Shown: positions 26,093 to 38,200 of the stretch, in pieces | Position numbering within the stretch: position 1 is the stretch's first letter | How the letters are laid out: each line of letters starts with the position of its first letter | DNA from: Ditylenchus dipsaci | Taxonomy: Eukaryota > Nematoda > Chromadorea > Rhabditida > Anguinidae | DNA: 64,000 nucleotides | Direction: 5' to 3' | Assembly (NCBI GenBank): GCA_004194705.1 | Contig: SADC01001385.1 | Span: forward strand, 35,520 to 99,519 | The notes under the pieces: model-generated | What the model saw: only the letters and a program-made list of their open reading frames with translations | The model's database searches: none | What the model was told of the DNA's origin: nothing | Translations under genes and position numbers: made by a program

Positions 26093-26372
26093 TACATTCA
26101 AACCTCGATGTATTGGCCGCCACGACGAGTTCGTTCCGACCTAGAGTCCGTAATTTTTTTAAATTTCTAAAGTGTTTTCGGTTTTTTTGATAGTCTGGTT
26201 CCAAATATCAAAAGATCCCAATTTTCGGAGGTCATTTTTCAATAAAAAAATAACTTTGCCATTCAAAAACAAAACGTCAACATAGTGGCCTTTTAATTTT
26301 AAAATTAAAAGTGTCGGATCCTAGGCAGGAACCAACTTGAAGTTAGGGCCAGTATATCGAGATATGACTGTT
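26093..26372. repeat. Degenerate palindromic MITE
   Basis: The left end reads TACATTCAAACCTCGATGTA and the right end TATATCGAGATATGACTGTT. These are inverted, diverged versions of the TACAGTC...CTCGATATA ends seen at 1.9, 21.1 and 33.3 kb. Confidence 0.5.
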
Positions 26373-27554
26373 CAGATTGTATAAAGAACTGCATCATTTT
26401 TAAAGGACTTTCGTCGTTGATTGCTAAGCAAATTGCGAAACTAGGGAAATTTTTTAAGTTTTTAAAATTGCATATAAAAGGTGACGGGTTAACGGAGTAC
26501 GGCTTTTTATTTAAATACGTTTAAATACGTCTAAATACGCTTTAAAACTAGAGTTTGAAAAATAATTTAGTTAGATCGCTTCTTTTCTAAATTAAAAAGT
26601 GTAATTGTGACCGCCAGGGTTATTATTAAACAAAAAAAGCTGCAAATCACAAAAACAAACAGAGAAGTAATAGTAGCACCATCAGTTCTCACCGTTCATT
26701 TATGGCTTTACAATTTCATGTCTTCTTCATTGCCGTTATTGTGCGTGGTGATAAAAGAGAAGCGACTACCAAAACTAACTAATCTCCTTTTCTCTCCTCC
26801 AATTGTTAAGTGATAAAATTAAGAAGGGAATTAATCAACGTTTGCGAAAATTCTTGTTATGTATTCTTTCCTTCAACACACACAACCAACAAAAAGTGAA
26901 GAAAGTACATTTGGATAAAAAACAGTGAAACATACTCAAACAGTTCAGCTGCCACCATTAATTTTGATTTTAAATATAGACAACAGAATTAATTAAAATT
27001 CTTAGACGCGGAATCCGTTTCTTTTAATTTTTTTGCTTATCACATTGTTATTATCTTCATTTAGATCAAATTATTGTTAAAGGGCCATTGCCTTAAAGCA
27101 TTTTACAATACAATTGATCTTGTATATAGTGACAACCCAAAAGTATCGTTCCCAAATAGGGTTTTACATATTTTTACCTCTATTTTTGGGCTAGGGAGAT
27201 CAGATGTAGCAAAACTAAATTTGGGAAATGAGATTTGGCAACCGATATTAAGCGAGACGATATTTGTAGCTAAATAAAGTAGCTACACAAATTTTAAGCA
27301 TGGTTGGCAGCTAAAACGTTGGAAAAAAACGTTTCGGCCTTTTTTTAATTTGGCAAAGTAGTATACTCATGCCTCGACAGCTCAGTTAAGCTTGCCAAAT
27401 AACGTGCCAAATCTTGCAAATCTCGTTGATGCCAAATCTGCACTAGCCCATTTTTAAACCTTTTGCCAGTTCTGTTTGGACAGTATGATCCCAAATATCG
27501 CGACAATTCGATTTTGCCGTTTTTTTTAAATCAAAAAATGAATAATTTTGCCAA

Positions 27555-28056
27555 TTAAAGGGGGGAAGCCATTTAGGTTTAAAAAGGGGCTTCCATGGCG
27601 CAGTGCGTAAGTGCTCGCGTTTTTTGCCCAAAATGGTGTTTTTTCGGTGTTGCAGGTTCAAACCAGTGTTCTCATAGTCAGAGCAGAATGGGAAGTCAGA
27701 ATGAAATTCAAAATTCTGACAGTCAGAAAGCGCGGGAAATTATTCTGACTGTCAGACTCTTTCTGACTCTCAGAAATGACGATCAGACACGATCAGACTC
27801 GTAGGGCACACTATTTTTTTTTGGCTTTTTTGGCCAATTCAGAGGTAATTTGGGTCGCTGATCCCGATTCTGGCGTCAAAAAAGTCTAATTGTCTTTAAA
27901 CTGCCCAAAAAGCCAAAAAAAATAGTGTGCCCCTACGTGGGTTTGAACCTGCAACACCAAAAAAACACCATTTTGGGCCAAAAAACACGAGCACTTACGC
28001 ATTGCGCCATGGAAGCCACTTTTTCAAACCTAAATGGCTTCCCCCCCCCCCTTTAA
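27555..28056. repeat. TTAA-flanked fold-back with tRNA-like arms
   Basis: TTAA occurs at 27555-27558 and 28053-28056. The arms are long inverted copies (AGGGGGGAAGCCATTTAGG and its inverse), and each contains an A-box-like TGGCGCAGTGCGTAAGTGC and a B-box-like GGTTCAAACC. Between the arms lie a cluster of GTCAGA/TCTGAC hexamers (about 27677-27790) and a second hairpin (GGGCACACTATTTTTTTTGG and its inverse, about 27803-27945). It has no coding content. Confidence 0.8.
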
Positions 28057-29453
28057 AGCCAGTATAAAAATTCTATTTTTGACAATTTATTGAAAATAGG
28101 GTATTGAGGGTGGCAAAATTATTTGATTCAAAAAAACAATCGGCGAAATTGCAATTTTCGCTATATGAGCGAACAGACTGTCAAAAAAAATGTCAAAAGC
28201 TTTCAAAAGGGAGACGAAAAAGTGTCGGACCCCCGAACGAGCTTGAGGGGTGTTATTATATCCATGTTTTACTGTAAATTTTAAACTTAGAAAAAATTTA
28301 TTTTTGCGAAAAGAAATATATAATTTTTACATCAATAGACTATGATCTTGGTGAGATTGAATGTCTAATATCCTGGGCTATCTTTGAGAGTAACAATAAA
28401 ACCCCTCCCCATCCCTAGATACTTTCCTGACCATGCCGTTATAATTTTTTTTGCATAAAACTAGATATTACCTACAATATCTTTTTATAGAGTGAAATGT
28501 TTTGTTGGTAGAAGAGTCTCTGTAAATCAGCCAATAATTCGGTATTTACGATATTAATTGTAGAGAGTCTAGTGCATTCCCACTGCTTGTCATCTAATCG
28601 GCTTGAAGAAGCCAATAATCTGTTTATTTGTGTTGCTCACTCACTAATAATGGTGGTGGTCCTCTTAAATGGCCATATCCAATTCAAAAAGAAGCAACCA
28701 TCATTTGTTGCTTCCCTTACAAAACACAGCCGCTATTTGAACTGAAGATTGACCGGATCAGCCGGCCTCAATTCTATTTATCCATTATATCCATCAAAAA
28801 CCCATTCTCATATTCAACGATTTTGTTTTTCTCAAAAAAAAAAACATTTGTTTCGTCAGCAATCAAACAGAAATGATATTTTTAAATGTTGAAATGCCTG
28901 TTTTGACAATTTTCTAAACTTTCACAAAAGAAATTTAAAATATTTTGTTAGAAAAAGGATAATAGGACATTGCCCAGAACAGTGGAAATCCACTCCAAAA
29001 TTCAACAAATATTACTACTTGACAACCATTTTCTTTGTTTTATGTGATTTTTAGATTTTAACAAAACTCTTTGGCTTTCTAGTCTTTTTTCTCTTCAAAC
29101 TTTATTTTTTTAGTAGGGTATAATTGAGCCTACAAACTTATTTAAACTAAATTTCTAAAACGTGGAATAAATGAATCTAATATATTTTCTTTTTGATTTT
29201 ATTGAATTGTAGCACCAAATTTGTGAAATCCAGCACCTAATTCAAGGCCTTCATCTTATAATTTCAAAAATAAGTACATTTTCAGGGTATTTTTGCAAAT
29301 ATAAGATTTGCAGCCCGAATAATTACAAATCTTATTGATATGTACAGATCAAAGCACTGACTTAGTTCCATATTTTTGCTAATCTAATGTCAATTGTGTA
29401 ATAAATTAGGTGCTGGATTGCAGTAATTTGGTGCTGCATTTCATGACTGACTT

Positions 29454-30222
29454 ACAACTCGCTACACATTCAACTCGCTACAACGACTCGCTAAGTTAGT
29501 TCTAGTTTTCTTATCTGACCTTGTTTTTTTATTATACAAACCACACATTTCAGCCCTTCTAACGGGCGCTGGCCTACCCTGCGTCTAATGATATGCCTAA
29601 GTTGAAAAAAATTGGCAATTTTAAAAATAGTTTCGTACTTTTTGCGCTAGTTAGCTACCATTTGGTAGTACGCATGAGTCTAAGTGGTATGCTTAAATTA
29701 TAGGACTCAGGTTGAGATACCCAGTAAAAGATAGTAAGTTGTCGTACCAAGTTATCCAGTAAGTAAGTGGTGGTACTATTAGTCAGTGAGGAAGCATTAG
29801 TACTCAAGTGGTGATACCAGAGCATGTATTCCATCAGTGTAGCCCAATTAGGGGTACCAAAGTATCTTGGTAGAAAGCTTATTAGAAAAACCACTAAGCA
29901 CACAAAAGAAATTAACTAAGCACAAAAGCAAAAAATATGATAGCTCTAATCAAACCATTTCAATTTATTAATTTACCGTGGATGAATTTGCCATAAATGA
30001 ATTTACATAGAGCCTTTTACTTATCTAAAACGGACAGAATTTATGCTTAAAAAACCCACACATTTGAGTTAGTCCTAACATGCGTTGGCCTACCTAAGGT
30101 TACGCATAAGTATAAAAAAATTATTTTGGTACAATATAAGACATTTAAAAAAAATTGCTGTAGCGAGTTGAATGTGTAGCGAGTCGTTGTAGCGAGTCAT
30201 TTGTTGTAGCGAGTTGTTGCTA
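29454..30222. repeat. Inverted repeat with ACTCGCTACA units
   Basis: The left end (29454-29493) has CAACTCGCTACACATTCAAC and ACTCGCTACAACGACTCGCT. The right end (about 30162-30222) has the inverse, AGCGAGTTGAATGTGTAGCG, followed by more TAGCGAGT units. The interior is about 650 bp and non-coding. Confidence 0.7.
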
Positions 30223-30634
30223 TACCGAATTTCACATATAGTCTTTCGTTTTGTGTGAATTTATTTATTAATCCTTCTAATTTTAGTTTTAATTTCGTCT
30301 AAATTGTGTGTGCTTTTATCACATTGTTTTCTTATTACAACACCATCCCTTAGAGTCCGTATTAGGGTCCGTAAACTATTAATCATGTTTTATTGCATCA
30401 TTAACGCCAAGTCGAAATTTTTTAGAGTCTAAAAAGTATAGCATTATGGTGTTCCGTTAGAATAAATAAAGTAGATAACAAATTTGAGTCTTTCCTAGTG
30501 TAAGAAAGCATAAGTTTAACAATCCAACACTTGAACGACTTCTTTGGTGTGATACACTCAGAATTTCATGATGATCATGATGATTGAAAGGGCAGTTTTA
30601 CAAGCAAAGCAACCATGCTAAACCCGAATCTGCT

Positions 30635-30745
30635 GTCGTATATACGCCTAGGGATATTTTACTCTTTTGAGTTTCAAATTCGAGAAAACATTTCTCGAAA
30701 ATGAAAAAAAGTTTCATTTTCGAGAAACGTCTATACCCCATAATT
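30635..30745. repeat. Partial fold-back repeat, related to 55.4-55.7 kb
   Basis: TTTTACTCTTTTGAGTTTCA and the inverted CATTTCTCGAAAATGAAA / TTTCATTTTCGAGAAACG segments match, with changes, the right end of the larger fold-back at 55365-55742. Confidence 0.6.
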
Positions 30746-31588
30746 TGCATTGATCTATTAAAAATCGAGTTCTCAAAAGTTGTGTCAAAATTTTTAGTTT
30801 TTTGTGAAACAACAAACAACAATGGCTCCTAACCATTTGCAATTGCCCTCGCAACGGTCTAAAAGCGTTTCCAAAGACAAGTATGGCAACCATGTGGTAC
30901 TTTTCTTATTAAAGAAAACATTTTTGTGCAAAAAAGCCTTAAGAGTCGACGAAGTACCAGCCAAATCCGGACACATCGTCGACAAGATGACTATGTGGTT
31001 AAAGACAGTGGCAAGAAAGGCAGTATAATTTTTTACTCTAATTTTAAAAATGAAAACTTATAGTACATAATTTCTCCAGGAAAAAATGAAACTAATTTGA
31101 AGAAAAATGCCATAGATGATCGGCCAGCCTTTAATTTAGACACTAAAATTGACGGATACGATGATGTGGATGAAAACGGAAGGTTTGACTTACAAAAAAA
31201 ATAATACATTAGGCGTGGGTTTAGATACCGCCGAAAATACAGTGAACAACCACCACGGAAGAAGGAGATCAAACATGTAAACGACCTCACAATTATTTAG
31301 CCAGAGTCATAAACGTAATAACTTTTTCAGGATGATTATAGCGCTGCTTGGGTCAATTCTTTACGAGATTCATATAACAATAAGAAATGGAGTTTTAATA
31401 AATTGATTCAGCCTTTTAATTAGGGTTGCACGGTTCCGTGTAAATATGGCCTTACCCGGTTCTCATATACCAGAGTTTTTTCTGACCAGTGATATATATA
31501 TATATAAATTTTTGGACTCAGAACAAGAGTCAGATCAGTAAAAATTCAGCCTCAGAGCCAAAGCGGGTTTTTTAGACCTCGGTCTTAA

Positions 31589-33056
31589 CCCATTTTTGCC
31601 GGAATTAATTTTCAAAAAAATTTGAATTTTTTATTTTTTTGGGAACGTTGTATATAGGGGTAAAATTATTGGTTTTGTTGTAAAAATGATATCAAAATAG
31701 TGTTTTATCGGTAGAAAGAAGAGTTATGAGTCATCCTATTAGCATATGTTTATGCTTCTTTTTTCTCTTAGTTAATATAGTTCTTTTGAAATACAGCTGG
31801 CTATTTTGAAGAAAGAAGGAAGGAAGTTACTTCCCCTTTATCATTTGATTTTGTACAACACTTTGTCGACCAATATATATTATTTTTGCTAAAGTAAATT
31901 CGCCTAATATGGGAGAGCTGGTCAATCTCTTCGAGTGTCTATCCTTGTTAGAGTCGGAGGATGTGGTCGTGGAACAAATGGAGATTGTTGCGATCCTCCG
32001 GAAGCACAGGACTTCTGATGAGGAAGCCATGGAGGTTGAAGAAGTAGAAGTGGGCGATGAGGAGGAGAGTGTTGATGAGGAGCCGGCAGCGCCAGTAGTA
32101 GTGAAAGTTGTGCCTGCACAAGGTATTTTGCAGTAATTGTGTATTAGAATTATAGAACAGAAAATTTAGATCCAGACACGCTAGCCGGCTATTCGAAGTC
32201 CAGGGAGTGGACATAAGAAGAGATTTTCCTCAGTTCCCTCAGTACAGTGAATACCCGGGCAACTCCTGGCTCCAGAGATAGATCCAGTCGATGTCTTCGA
32301 GTTGTTTTTGACGAAGAAGTATGGGACCATTTGTACGACAACCGGCCAGTTATCAATGTTGACAACCATCGACGACCTGGATCCAATGCATCCGTAAGCC
32401 GTTGGTCGGCCAAGGAAAAAAAAGGATCCAGATCGAGCAGCCAAACACTGTAGCCTGCTACAACAAGCACATGGGTGGTGTGGACAGAATGGACCAAAAT
32501 ATCAATAACTATAGGGTTTCCATTGGCTCCAAGAAGTGGTGGTGGTCATGCTTCTGCTTTGGAGGAGATACTGCAGTGCACAACGCCTGGCAGTTGTATA
32601 GGAAAAACCACCCTAAGTGGGACTACTTCCAGTTTCGCCGCTATGTTGCCACCTCCTATATGCAAACATATGGAAGTCCACCCACAGGACCCGGCCGAAG
32701 ATCATCCTAAGATAGACAACTAACTTATAAGCGAGTAAATGAGAGTGTGCGGCTTGACGGGTACAATCATTGGATTGCCACAACGGACTTATCTCTTCAC
32801 TGCGGGGTTTGTGATGGGAGAACTAACAAGAAATGCGAAAAATGTAATGTAGGACTGCATCCTGTACCTTGCTTCAAAGAATTCCACGTGAAAAATTAAC
32901 GAAAATAGCAAAATCTCATATTTTTCATTATCAAATGCTATTTTTGACAACATTTTTATAATAAAACCGGTACTTTTACCCCTGTATATAATGTTTCCAA
33001 AGAAAAATTTTTTTGAAATTTTTAGGTTAATTTTCATACCCGTGGGGAAAAAAGGG
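31589..33056 (+). mobile_element. piggyBac element, internally deleted
   Basis: It is flanked by TTAA at 31585-31588 and 33057-33060. The ends are CCCATTTTTGCC and GGGGAAAAAAGGG, typical piggyBac termini starting CCC next to TTAA. Subterminal inverted similarity (AGGGGTAAAATTATTGG versus CCGGTACTTTTACCCCT) continues inward. At 1.47 kb it is shorter than an intact element, and the middle of the transposase is missing. Confidence 0.9.
31909..32899 (+). pseudogene. piggyBac transposase remnant
   Basis: N-terminal sequence (VDVFELF followed, after a one-base frame break near 32308, by FDEEVWDHLYDNRPVINV) runs to about 32390. It then jumps to the C-terminal region KKRIQIEQPNTVACYNKHMG with GGVDRMDQN, the segment carrying the last catalytic Asp of the family. 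A Cys-rich tail follows in another frame (HCGVCDG, KCEKCNVGLHPVPC), ending TAA at 32897-32899. The central part with the first two catalytic Asp residues is absent, so the remnant cannot be an active transposase. Confidence 0.88.
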
Positions 33057-33260
33057 TTAATTCCGGGTAATTTGAACAAAAATGGTCAGGTTCGGGCACC
33101 CGACCGCGTGCAACCCTACTCATAATATTAAAGGGAACGAGCCACTTCCGAGATTAGAAATTAAATAAATATAGTCATGCATGTCACCCACTCTCTTTAA
33201 TTATAGAAAAAAATCTGAGTTATTTGCTATTGTTGTATTAAAAATCTCCGTTGTAAATAA

Positions 33261-33366
33261 TACAGTCAACCCCCGCTATAGTGACACCCTGTTATAGTAA
33301 CACCCTCGCTATAGTGACACCCAAGGCCGGTCCCAAGGGGTGTCACTATAGCGAGGGTTGACTGTA
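33261..33366. repeat. TA-flanked palindromic MITE, 106 bp (TACAGTC family)
   Basis: It begins TACAGTCAACCCCCGCTATA and ends with TATAGCGAGGGTTGACTGTA. Nearly the whole element is a hairpin with GTGTCACTATAGC units, with TA at both ends. Confidence 0.9.
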
Positions 33367-34104
33367 ACAACCAAAATATTTAACTGCTTATCGGTTTAGT
33401 AAATTTATTTGCAAAAAAATTTGACCACAATGAACAATTAATTAAGTGTTTTATTAAAGACATAGTTAATTTCCAAAGGCACACATACACAAAAGTATGA
33501 GCAACACCAACTTATAAACGTAGGCAAGCAGAAAATAATAATAAAGGCAATAAATACAATAAAAGCTCAGTAAAATGCTTGAATTCTGGAACAAAGAGGA
33601 AAAATAAAACTTTTGTTGAGAATACCTGTTTCTTTGAAAAGGCAAGCTTTTGATAATAATATTGTTTTGTTCAACAAAGGCATATGAAAATCAAAGTACT
33701 ATAAAAGTTTTCAAAAAGGCATGCCCGTGGGTTTAAAAAATTTTAGGCGGGGACCAGAATTTTTTTTTCGAAACGTCCCACTTTTGAAAATAAGATAGAA
33801 AACTTATAAAATATACAAAAATTATTCGACACGTAAAAGTTTTATGCCTTTTCTCAGTATAACGCAGGGCATGCCGCTTTAAAAAAATTTAGAAAAGTTA
33901 AGCACACAAAAGCTCAATAATAGATATACACAAGTTATGGCTAGTACCAGGAACACCCATCTAGAAAAGCCCGTTCTCGACTTCTGATCTAGTTTAAAAA
34001 AGATAAATTTTGAGCAGTAAACGATAAGTTGTAGGAATGATTTAGCAAAGACTGATAAATTTAAGTGAAACCGACCAGTTATCGAAGTAGTAATCAATTT
34101 TACA
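33367..34104. other. Intergenic, no gene seen
   Basis: AT-rich sequence between the 106-bp MITE and the next inverted-repeat element. I see no coding sequence or clear repeat structure. Confidence 0.5.
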
Positions 34105-34795
34105 AACAGTCGAACCTCGATTTAATGAACTTCTAGAACTGATTTGTTTGGAATTCAAGAAACGGGAGCTCTGATTAAGAGACGACTTACAAGGGAACCT
34201 TTCGAAATGTTACCTGCGAACCCACAATATTTTTAGTCGTTCTTAACGGTTTCCTTGTTTTTCGATGAGCTAAAGACGAAAAATAGGGGTATAGCAGGGT
34301 AGGTAACTCAAAATTTAAAAAAAAAGTACACTTGGCCAAAAAAAAGTACAATTTGGTCATATTTCGTCAAAAAGTGCTATTTTATCTAGTGCTTATTGAT
34401 TTTTGAGCACCAAAAAAAATTTTTGACTAAAAAGATTAAAAATAAAAAAGATTTTGGGTCCCGAAAAAAAGTACAAATCTTTTTAAAAAGTACAGTTACG
34501 TTCCCTGGGGTATAGCCACTTTTGGGCTTTACCACAAAAATTTTGTTTTTGGTTGTCTTGGCTCCAAGCTGATTTTTTACAATTAAAATCAGCTTGGGGA
34601 CCAAGGCATACAAAAAATAAAACTTTTTTTCTCAAACCTAGGGGTGGCTATGCATCTGTTTTACGCCTTTTTTCGAAAAGCATGGAAAAATGTTAAGATA
34701 TTTATTTTAAAGTAGGGGGGGGGGGTTTACAGTAGACAGTTCGAACGCTGTTCGGAGCTTAGGGGTCACTAAATCCAGGTTCGACTCTATTAACT
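34105..34795. repeat. Inverted-repeat element with internal hairpin
   Basis: The left end has ACAGTCGAACCTCGATTTAA and the right end TAAATCCAGGTTCGACTCTA; they are inverted at about 19 of 23 positions. It contains a hairpin at about 34503-34655 (ATAGCCACTTTTGGG... / ...TAGGGGTGGCTAT, with AATCAGCTTGGGGACC). Its right end lies within a few bases of the RhoGEF stop codon, so it overlaps that gene's 3' UTR. Confidence 0.6.
34701..34706 (-). promoter_or_regulatory. Candidate polyadenylation signal for the long RhoGEF transcript
   Basis: AATAAA on the minus strand, about 100 nt downstream of the TAA at 34803-34805. It lies inside the inverted-repeat element at 34105-34795, so a transposon may supply the 3' end. 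Confidence 0.4.
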
Positions 34796-34802
34796 TTGAC
34801 AA

Positions 34803-35206
34803 TTATTTTTTGGATCTTCTTTTGTCAGCCAGTTTGGTTTCTGTTTTAACCACCAGATGCCTGGGCATTACGTGAATGTCTGAATTGGAGGACTTTTCCA
34901 CTGTAGAAAATGGTCTATCAGTCAAATTTCCACTCTTGACTGAATCTCTGAAAAATTTATTATTGTATATAGGTTTATTTATCTGTTTCAAGAAACATTT
35001 TACTCACGCTGTGTTTAACTCATGTATTGCAGAGCCAGACCGAAAAGTTGGCATTTTGCCTCGCATTGTGCTTGAAAGTGGTCTATGCAGGTTAGATGCT
35101 GAAGAGGCTGAAGATGATAGGGATGAAACTTGCTGTTTGTGTCAGATGTCATTGTAAAAGTGGAAGACATCGTTTCCATTTGGGCCTCTCGTTGCTTTAG
35201 AGCTGT
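34803..35206 (-). CDS. RhoGEF exons 32 and 33 (long-isoform C terminus)
   Basis: Exon 32 (35008-35206) begins TALKQREAQMETMSSTFTM. Joined in phase 0 to LKARQEQLDNLE of exon 31 it continues the heptad pattern, which is the reason for assigning it to this gene. A one-base break near 35120 leads to LHRPLSSTMRGKMPTFRSGS, ending with GTGAGT. Exon 33 (34803-34947), after a 60-bp intron, gives DSVKSGNLTDRPFSTVEKSS and ends ADKRRSKK. It could instead be the end of a separate gene whose other exons I do not see. Confidence 0.7.
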
Positions 35207-38200
35207 CTGAAACAAATGGGTTTTTATTTTTTTATTAATCCTCAATTTAATTTAGGTAGACAATTTTATGATAAAAAGATTCGTTACAGTCGCGTGCCAA
35301 TTAGCCGGCACTCCTGAAAGCCGGGCCAATAGGCCAGCTTCCAAGTGCTTTTATTGAGCGATTCAATTTTTTAACGGATGGATCAGAAAGGGATTAATAT
35401 GAGCAATGGTGTATTTATGCATGTTTTCATGTTAATTATATAAAAAAATATGAAAGATATATGATTAATTGTAATCTGAATTCATAAAAATAAAATTTTT
35501 GATCAAAATATTTCCGAAAAATTGCGTTTTCCCAAGACATTTATCGTTGCGGAATCTAGGACTTCTTGGCTTATTGTGGGCACTCGGCTCCATCTTACCG
35601 GGATTCCACTGTACTAAAATTGGATTTTTCCCCAAAAAATTTGCAATTAAAAAAAGAATGTGAACGTATTCGAAGTTTGAATTTTACATAAAACACAAGA
35701 AAAAATCTAGTTTTTTTTAATTGGAACTTATGATGTGGAAAAGTTAAAATTAAAGTTTTACAGTATATTTGGCAAGTGAATATTCTATTTCGTTAAAAAA
35801 ACTTCGGTGCCAGCGCTTATTGCAATTCTGACCTCTTTGGCAAACAAATTAGTTCTTTGACTTCACAAAAATCATCTCTATTGACCATGCAAAATAGATC
35901 GGAAATGTTCAAAGAGGTTTTGCGCATAAGAGATAAGTTTTCTCCTTCTCATGGTTGGACTTATTTTGCCATCAATGTAACTTTAGTCGACTCCAAATGA
36001 CAAATAAACTCATCATCAAGAAGAAGAAAAGGAACTACCGGATTGCTTGTTGCGCAACTTGTTTCCCGAAGAAAGAGACGAGATTTAAGACGATTATAAG
36101 AAAAAAGGGTTTGGGAGTTGAGCAAGTGAGTGCACATGAAAACAAAGCTTTGGGCCAGTGCCGCCGCTACTATCTTTTTCTAAGAATCTATAGGGTGGAA
36201 TTTGGAGCATGTATTTACAGGATGATCGGTTTCTTGAAAACAGGTGAACTCTTGGCACAAGTGGCAGTTTTTGTGACCCAACCAAAGCTTTAATTACAGG
36301 AGCTTGGCAACAACAAAAGGAAGGTATGAATTACAAATGACCTGTTGCAAGAAGATGAAAACCTCTTTGCAGTTTTTTGTAATGATTGACTATATAGATA
36401 TACTGTAAACAAGGCCAACAAAAGGGTTGCTACTATTCAAAAGGAAATACCATTTACAATGTTTTTTAATAATGATATATTTTTGGTGTCGCAAAATATA
36501 TTTGTGCTTTGTTTTTTTCTACAATAAAGGGTTATAGACAGTGTGAATGAGGATATAGTGAAAATATAAACAAAGAAGAAAAATGGATCAATTGCACATA
36601 AAAACAACAGGTCGACCTCATCCATTGCACAATTTTTTTACGATTTCTTTTATAGCCCTGCTAATCTCAATGGAATGGGTGATAAACAGGGCCCAAATTC
36701 TATGCAAATGCATATTTTTCTGTGGATATGCAAGCAGTAGTTATGCACAAAAAACGCACTTTTAGCCCTGTTTGAGTACTTTTTTCGTACTTTTATGCAG
36801 CATGTTTTGCATATTTTCCATTTTTAGTGCATATTTTGCATATTTTGCAATTTTGACGCATATTTTCTGCATATTGTAGAAAATCTCAGAAATTTTGGGT
36901 TAAAAGATGTTGCAGCATGCCAAATCTCGTTTTTGTGTATAAATAAGTCAATTTCTTAGTTTCCAAAACCAGGACACTTTATTGTCAAGCGTGTAAGAAA
37001 GAGATTTTTTCACTAAATAACCTCTATTAGATAGCTAACGTTTCAGTACCGTGCAATTCATATTTTCAGTTAAAGTAGCAAAATAACAGTGCAAAGCACC
37101 GATTTGGTTTGTAAAAGATATTAATTTCAAAATCGCAAAATGCACATTTTTTATATTTGCGAGAAGATGCGAAGAAGTGGCAGGAGTACAGAAGCCCTAA
37201 ATGTCTCGAAATTGCTTTACAAAATATTTTTTTTGCAACTTAGCTAGTAAATGGCGGTCAACACTTTTCAAAAATCTTTTTCGACTGAAATCCTGCGGCA
37301 TCTTCATGGGAGCAGAAAGTTTTTTTAAAGCTATGTTCAAATCCTAGGTCAAATGGGACGTCAAATAAATTAAATCCTTAGGTTAAATCACCTTGCTTCA
37401 GCAAAGCCATATGTCAAATTTTGGTCAATTTTTTTGCAAAAAAATTTAGCATTATCCAAAAAGTATCTTTTAATCATGTATAAGCTGCCAAACCGTTTAA
37501 AAGCATGTTTCAGAGCAATTTTACGACATATAGTGATTCTTCACAAATGTTATGCGGTACATTTAAAAGGTTTAGTCTAAAAATTATACTGCATATTTAC
37601 GTTTTTAGCGCATATTTAAGCATTTTTAGCGCATATTTTATGCGCATATTTCGCATTTTTTAGTGCATAGAATTTGGGGCCCTGGTGATAAACTATGTCT
37701 AACAGAAAAATCATCTACAACATGGGTGTGTTTTGAAAAAAAGTAAAAAGGTGGTATAGCTTTTTTTCATCTTTTAGGGCCATTTTAAATAACGCTTCAA
37801 CGTTTTATACAAACAGTTTCTTTTCTGGTACATATTTGCTTAATGGCCTAATATAGTTGATATTAATAAGTTGATCGTGATCACTTTATCGGCATTTAAA
37901 GGACCATGTTCACGTGTTCGAAATTGGTCTCCAGCCAATCAAATTTTTTCAAATTATTGGATTTACATATGAATTTTTCGATTGGGTTTCTAATTTTGAT
38001 TTTGCTCTTTTAATCTCATAAAAGAGAAAGTGGTGACTAAGACAAAAAAAATAGGTTGGTGGTAATAACAAAGTTTTATTTTTAATCGAAAGCAACCTCC
38101 AAATTGTCTAGCTGTTCTTGTCTAGCCTTGAGATTGTCCATTCGCTTCTCATATTCCATCTTGAAATCTCTTTCTTGGCGCTGGATCTCATCATACTTTT

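Larger units (their letters stand above)
24535..31422. other. 3' flank of Irx and intergenic region
   Basis: The first few hundred bases should contain the Irx 3' UTR. ATTAAA at 24787-24792 is the nearest polyadenylation-like hexamer I saw, but no strong signal is clear. The rest is AT-rich with repeats listed separately and no accepted ORF. Confidence 0.5.
31423..33118. mobile_element. Older TIR element split by a piggyBac insertion
   Basis: TAGGGTTGCACG near 31421-31433 and CGTGCAACCCTA near 33106-33118 form 12-bp terminal inverted repeats. Flanking octamers CTTTTAAT and CTCATAAT match at 6 of 8 positions, which would suit a decayed hAT-type duplication. Almost all of the interior is the piggyBac element at 31589-33056, so the host element itself is only about 225 bp. 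Its class is inferred from the ends alone. Confidence 0.5.

Noticed and set aside
29655..29903. 82-codon minus-strand frame with TACC/GGTA-rich sequence
   Set aside because: It lies inside the inverted-repeat element at 29454-30222 and has no recognisable domain.
34876..35157. 93-codon plus-strand frame
   Set aside because: It is antisense to RhoGEF exons 32 and 33, which have better splice sites and composition.
36094..36285. Possible Cys/His zinc-finger exon on the minus strand (HKNCHLCQEFTCFQETDHP in one frame)
   Set aside because: The frame ends in a stop after 33 codons, the other frame gives a different sequence, and no phase-compatible splice sites link it to the RhoGEF exons.
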